From the NCBI RefSeq assembly GCF_905212195.1, contig NZ_CAJMDQ010000017.1, positions 1-32,607 on the forward strand: a stretch of 32,607 bases of DNA. Direction: 5' to 3'. The notes beneath the pieces were generated by a model. It was given only the letters and a program-made list of their open reading frames with translations. It was not told the origin of the DNA and did no database searches. Below, piece by piece: positions 30,866 to 32,607 of this stretch; the stretch's first letter is position 1; the number at the start of each line of letters is the position of its first letter. A program made the position numbers and the translations under genes. This DNA is from an uncultured Anaerotignum sp. Lineage in GTDB: Bacteria > Bacillota > Clostridia > Lachnospirales > Anaerotignaceae.

Positions 30866-32029
30866 ATGTCTTTAGATAAAGAGAACATGAAAAAAATATG
30901 CCTGCTCATCGTCTTTACACTGGCGGTGTTCGTAGGTCTGTGGCGGCTGGAAGCAGTCATTGCTGCCATTTCTTTCCTGGGCGGCATCCTTGCTCCCTTC
31001 ATTCTGGGCGGCGCCATTGCCTTCATCCTCAGCGTCCCCATGAACCGCATTGAAATCACCATCTGCAAACTGTGCAGCAAAGACAGCAACGAAAAACGCC
31101 AGAGAAAACGGGAAAAATTCCTGCGTCCTTTCAGCATGATTCTGACACTGGTCTTTGTCATTGCCGTACTGGCGCTGGCCGTGCTGGTCATCTTCCCAGA
31201 ACTGGGTAGAACCGTTTCCGGTCTGGGCAGAACCATTCAGGCAAACGTCCCTGTCCTGCTGGATAAACTGGAAGAACTGTTCCACAACAACAAGGAAATT
31301 TCCTATTGGCTTTCCAATCTGGATTTGAACTGGGATGAAATCATCAAAAAAGCCACAAATATTTTCCAGAGCGGCGCTGACATCATCCTCGGCTCCACAT
31401 TCTCCGTGGTACAGAGCATTTTCAGCGGCGTCACCACATTTGTCATTGGTTTTGTATTTGCCTGCTATATCCTCATCCAGAAGGAAAAACTGGGCAGACA
31501 GTGCCGAAAACTGCTGTTTGCTTATCTGAAAAAACAGCAGGCAGAACGTGTGCTGGAAATCGCGTCCCTGACACACCGCACATTCGCCAAATTCCTCACA
31601 GGACAGTGTCTGGAAGCCGTCATTCTGGGTACCATGTTCTTTGTTGCCATGACACTCCTGCGCTTCCCTTATGCCCTGCTGGTAGGCGTACTCATTGCCA
31701 TCACCGCACTGATTCCCATTTTCGGCGCATTCATCGGCTGCGTGGTAGCTGCATTCCTGATTCTCATGGTGAGCCCCATGCAGGCGCTGGCATTCATTGT
31801 GCTGTTTTTGGTATTGCAGCAGCTGGAAGGCAACTTCATTTACCCTCACGTGGTAGGCGGCTCCGTGGGACTGCCATCTATCTGGGTATTGGTGGCCGTT
31901 ACCGTAGGCGGCAGCCTTATGGGCATTGTGGGTATGCTCATTTTCATCCCTCTCATGTCCGTGCTGTATACTCTCCTGCGGCAGGATGTTGTCAAACGTC
32001 TGGAGAAAAAACAACTGGATATTTCATGA
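30866..32029 (+). CDS. AI-2E family transporter
   Basis: The 387-residue membrane protein has the AI-2E (formerly PerM/UPF0118) topology. Helices at about 8-55 and 88-112 are followed by a soluble segment (about 120-190), then a cluster of helices to the end. The C-terminal signature is GNFIYPHVVGGSVGLPSIWV. Members have been linked to autoinducer-2 export (TqsA) and to Na+/H+ antiport, so the substrate is open. AAAGGAG lies upstream of the ATG. It has its own promoter and terminator and is divergent from gltX. No lux or lsr genes are nearby. Confidence 0.9.
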   Translation: MSLDKENMKKICLLIVFTLAVFVGLWRLEAVIAAISFLGGILAPFILGGAIAFILSVPMNRIEITICKLCSKDSNEKRQRKREKFLRPFSMILTLVFVIAVLALAVLVIFPELGRTVSGLGRTIQANVPVLLDKLEELFHNNKEISYWLSNLDLNWDEIIKKATNIFQSGADIILGSTFSVVQSIFSGVTTFVIGFVFACYILIQKEKLGRQCRKLLFAYLKKQQAERVLEIASLTHRTFAKFLTGQCLEAVILGTMFFVAMTLLRFPYALLVGVLIAITALIPIFGAFIGCVVAAFLILMVSPMQALAFIVLFLVLQQLEGNFIYPHVVGGSVGLPSIWVLVAVTVGGSLMGIVGMLIFIPLMSVLYTLLRQDVVKRLEKKQLDIS

Positions 32030-32040
32030 TATTGTCAAAG

Positions 32041-32067
32041 ACTCCTCACATCGAGGAGTTTTTTTTA
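32041..32067 (+). terminator. Terminator of the AI-2E family gene
   Basis: ACTCCTC (32041-32047) pairs with GAGGAGT (32053-32059), followed by a run of T. Confidence 0.85.
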
Positions 32068-32086
32068 TGCAAATTACACACTTTCC

Positions 32087-32115
32087 TTGTTTTTTTTGCC
32101 TGTGTGTGCTAAAAT
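32087..32115 (+). promoter_or_regulatory. Promoter of the NTF2-like gene
   Basis: TTGTTT (32087-32092), 17-base spacer, TAAAAT (32110-32115), about 44 bases before the ATG at 32159. Confidence 0.6.
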
Positions 32116-32158
32116 GAAAACAAATCCAATACTACCCTAAAGGTCGGAGGTGTATGAT

Positions 32159-32533
32159 ATGAGACAACGCGAAGAAATCATCAAAGCTTGGCTGGATATG
32201 TGGCTGGGACAGGAACTGCTGCCGCTGGAAGCAGTCTTTACACCGGATGTGCATTACTATGAATTTCAGGGGCGGGAATACGAAGGCATTGACCAGATCC
32301 GTCGCTGGTTTGAAACATGGAACAGCGAAAACCGTGTCGTAAAATGGGAAGTTGGCCGTTTCGTACACGATCAGGATCTGACATTGGTACCTTTCTATTT
32401 CCAGAACGTGAACAAAGAAGGGGAAAAACGGGAATACGAGGGCGTTTATCTGGTAGAATGGGACGGCGACCATCGCATCCAGAAATTGCAGGAATTCTAC
32501 TGCAAACTGCCCCATTACAAACCTTACGCATAA
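32159..32533 (+). CDS. NTF2-like (SnoaL-type) small protein
   Basis: The 124-residue protein begins MRQREEIIKAWLDMWL. GGAGG lies 8 bases before the ATG, whereas the upstream in-frame GTG at 32150 overlaps the ribosome site. Sequence and length match the NTF2/SnoaL cone fold: an N-terminal helix, FTPDVHYYEFQGREYEG, then alternating strands ending VYLVEWDGDHRIQKLQEF. Such folds serve as enzymes (isomerases, cyclases) or ligand-binding modules, and no catalytic residue assignment is possible. It is a monocistronic gene at the right edge. Nothing follows to the end of the window. Confidence 0.8.
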   Translation: MRQREEIIKAWLDMWLGQELLPLEAVFTPDVHYYEFQGREYEGIDQIRRWFETWNSENRVVKWEVGRFVHDQDLTLVPFYFQNVNKEGEKREYEGVYLVEWDGDHRIQKLQEFYCKLPHYKPYA

Positions 32534-32607
32534 ACATCTATGCCTGCTCTTTCAAAAGCAACTTCCCCTTAAGAAAACATTGATTTTTCTTTTCCTTGAT
32601 TTCTTAA

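Overview
The window looks like the chromosome of a low-to-mid GC, Gram-positive, probably spore-forming anaerobe of the class Clostridia. Evidence is the strong AGGAGG-type ribosome binding sites, many intrinsic terminators, three metabolite or metal riboswitches (FMN, Mn2+, TPP), an SLH-domain surface protein, a CwlD-like cortex amidase and an acetylase-type lysine pathway gene. No rRNA, tRNA, CRISPR array, prophage or insertion sequence was recognised. Coding regions avoid the codons TTA, CTA and TCA so strongly that many genes carry long stop-free antisense frames. These are not genes.

Layout, left to right. 1-633 holds an FMN riboswitch on the minus strand (its gene lies beyond the left edge), a cluster of ATTTGCAT octamers and a yybP-ykoY Mn2+ riboswitch. 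The Mn2+ switch controls a Ca2+/Mn2+-type P-ATPase (634-3228). Next come a small two-TM potassium channel and a convergent FUSC-family membrane protein. A 1079-residue SLH/BIG2 surface protein follows (6063-9302). dapH and an M20 deacylase are divergent neighbours and probably serve successive steps of diaminopimelate synthesis. An M28 peptidase lipoprotein, a family-4-like uracil-DNA glycosylase and a rhomboid protease all point left.

The glycosylase start is preceded by three exact DnaA boxes beside an AT-rich stretch. The rhomboid gene has a leader RNA ending in an intrinsic terminator. The 16085-16405 interval contains no gene but has a series of strong inverted repeats, including a four-way-junction-like fold. 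A TPP riboswitch controls thiW-thiD (thiamine precursor uptake and salvage). Then follow a secreted GDPD-like protein, a DUF1292 protein, a variant DEAD-box helicase and cwlD, all on the minus strand.

An EamA exporter and a LysR regulator share a compact divergent promoter with inverted repeats. serC-serA-DUF1015 form a tight operon with no phosphoserine phosphatase in it, so DUF1015 is the best local candidate for the last serine step. The right end carries a 57-residue membrane peptide, a membrane-anchored C39-like protein, gltX, an AI-2E family transporter and an NTF2-like protein.

The observations I consider most worth following up are the four-way structured element at 16229-16336, the DnaA-box cluster upstream of the glycosylase, the rhomboid leader attenuator, and DUF1015 in the serine operon.
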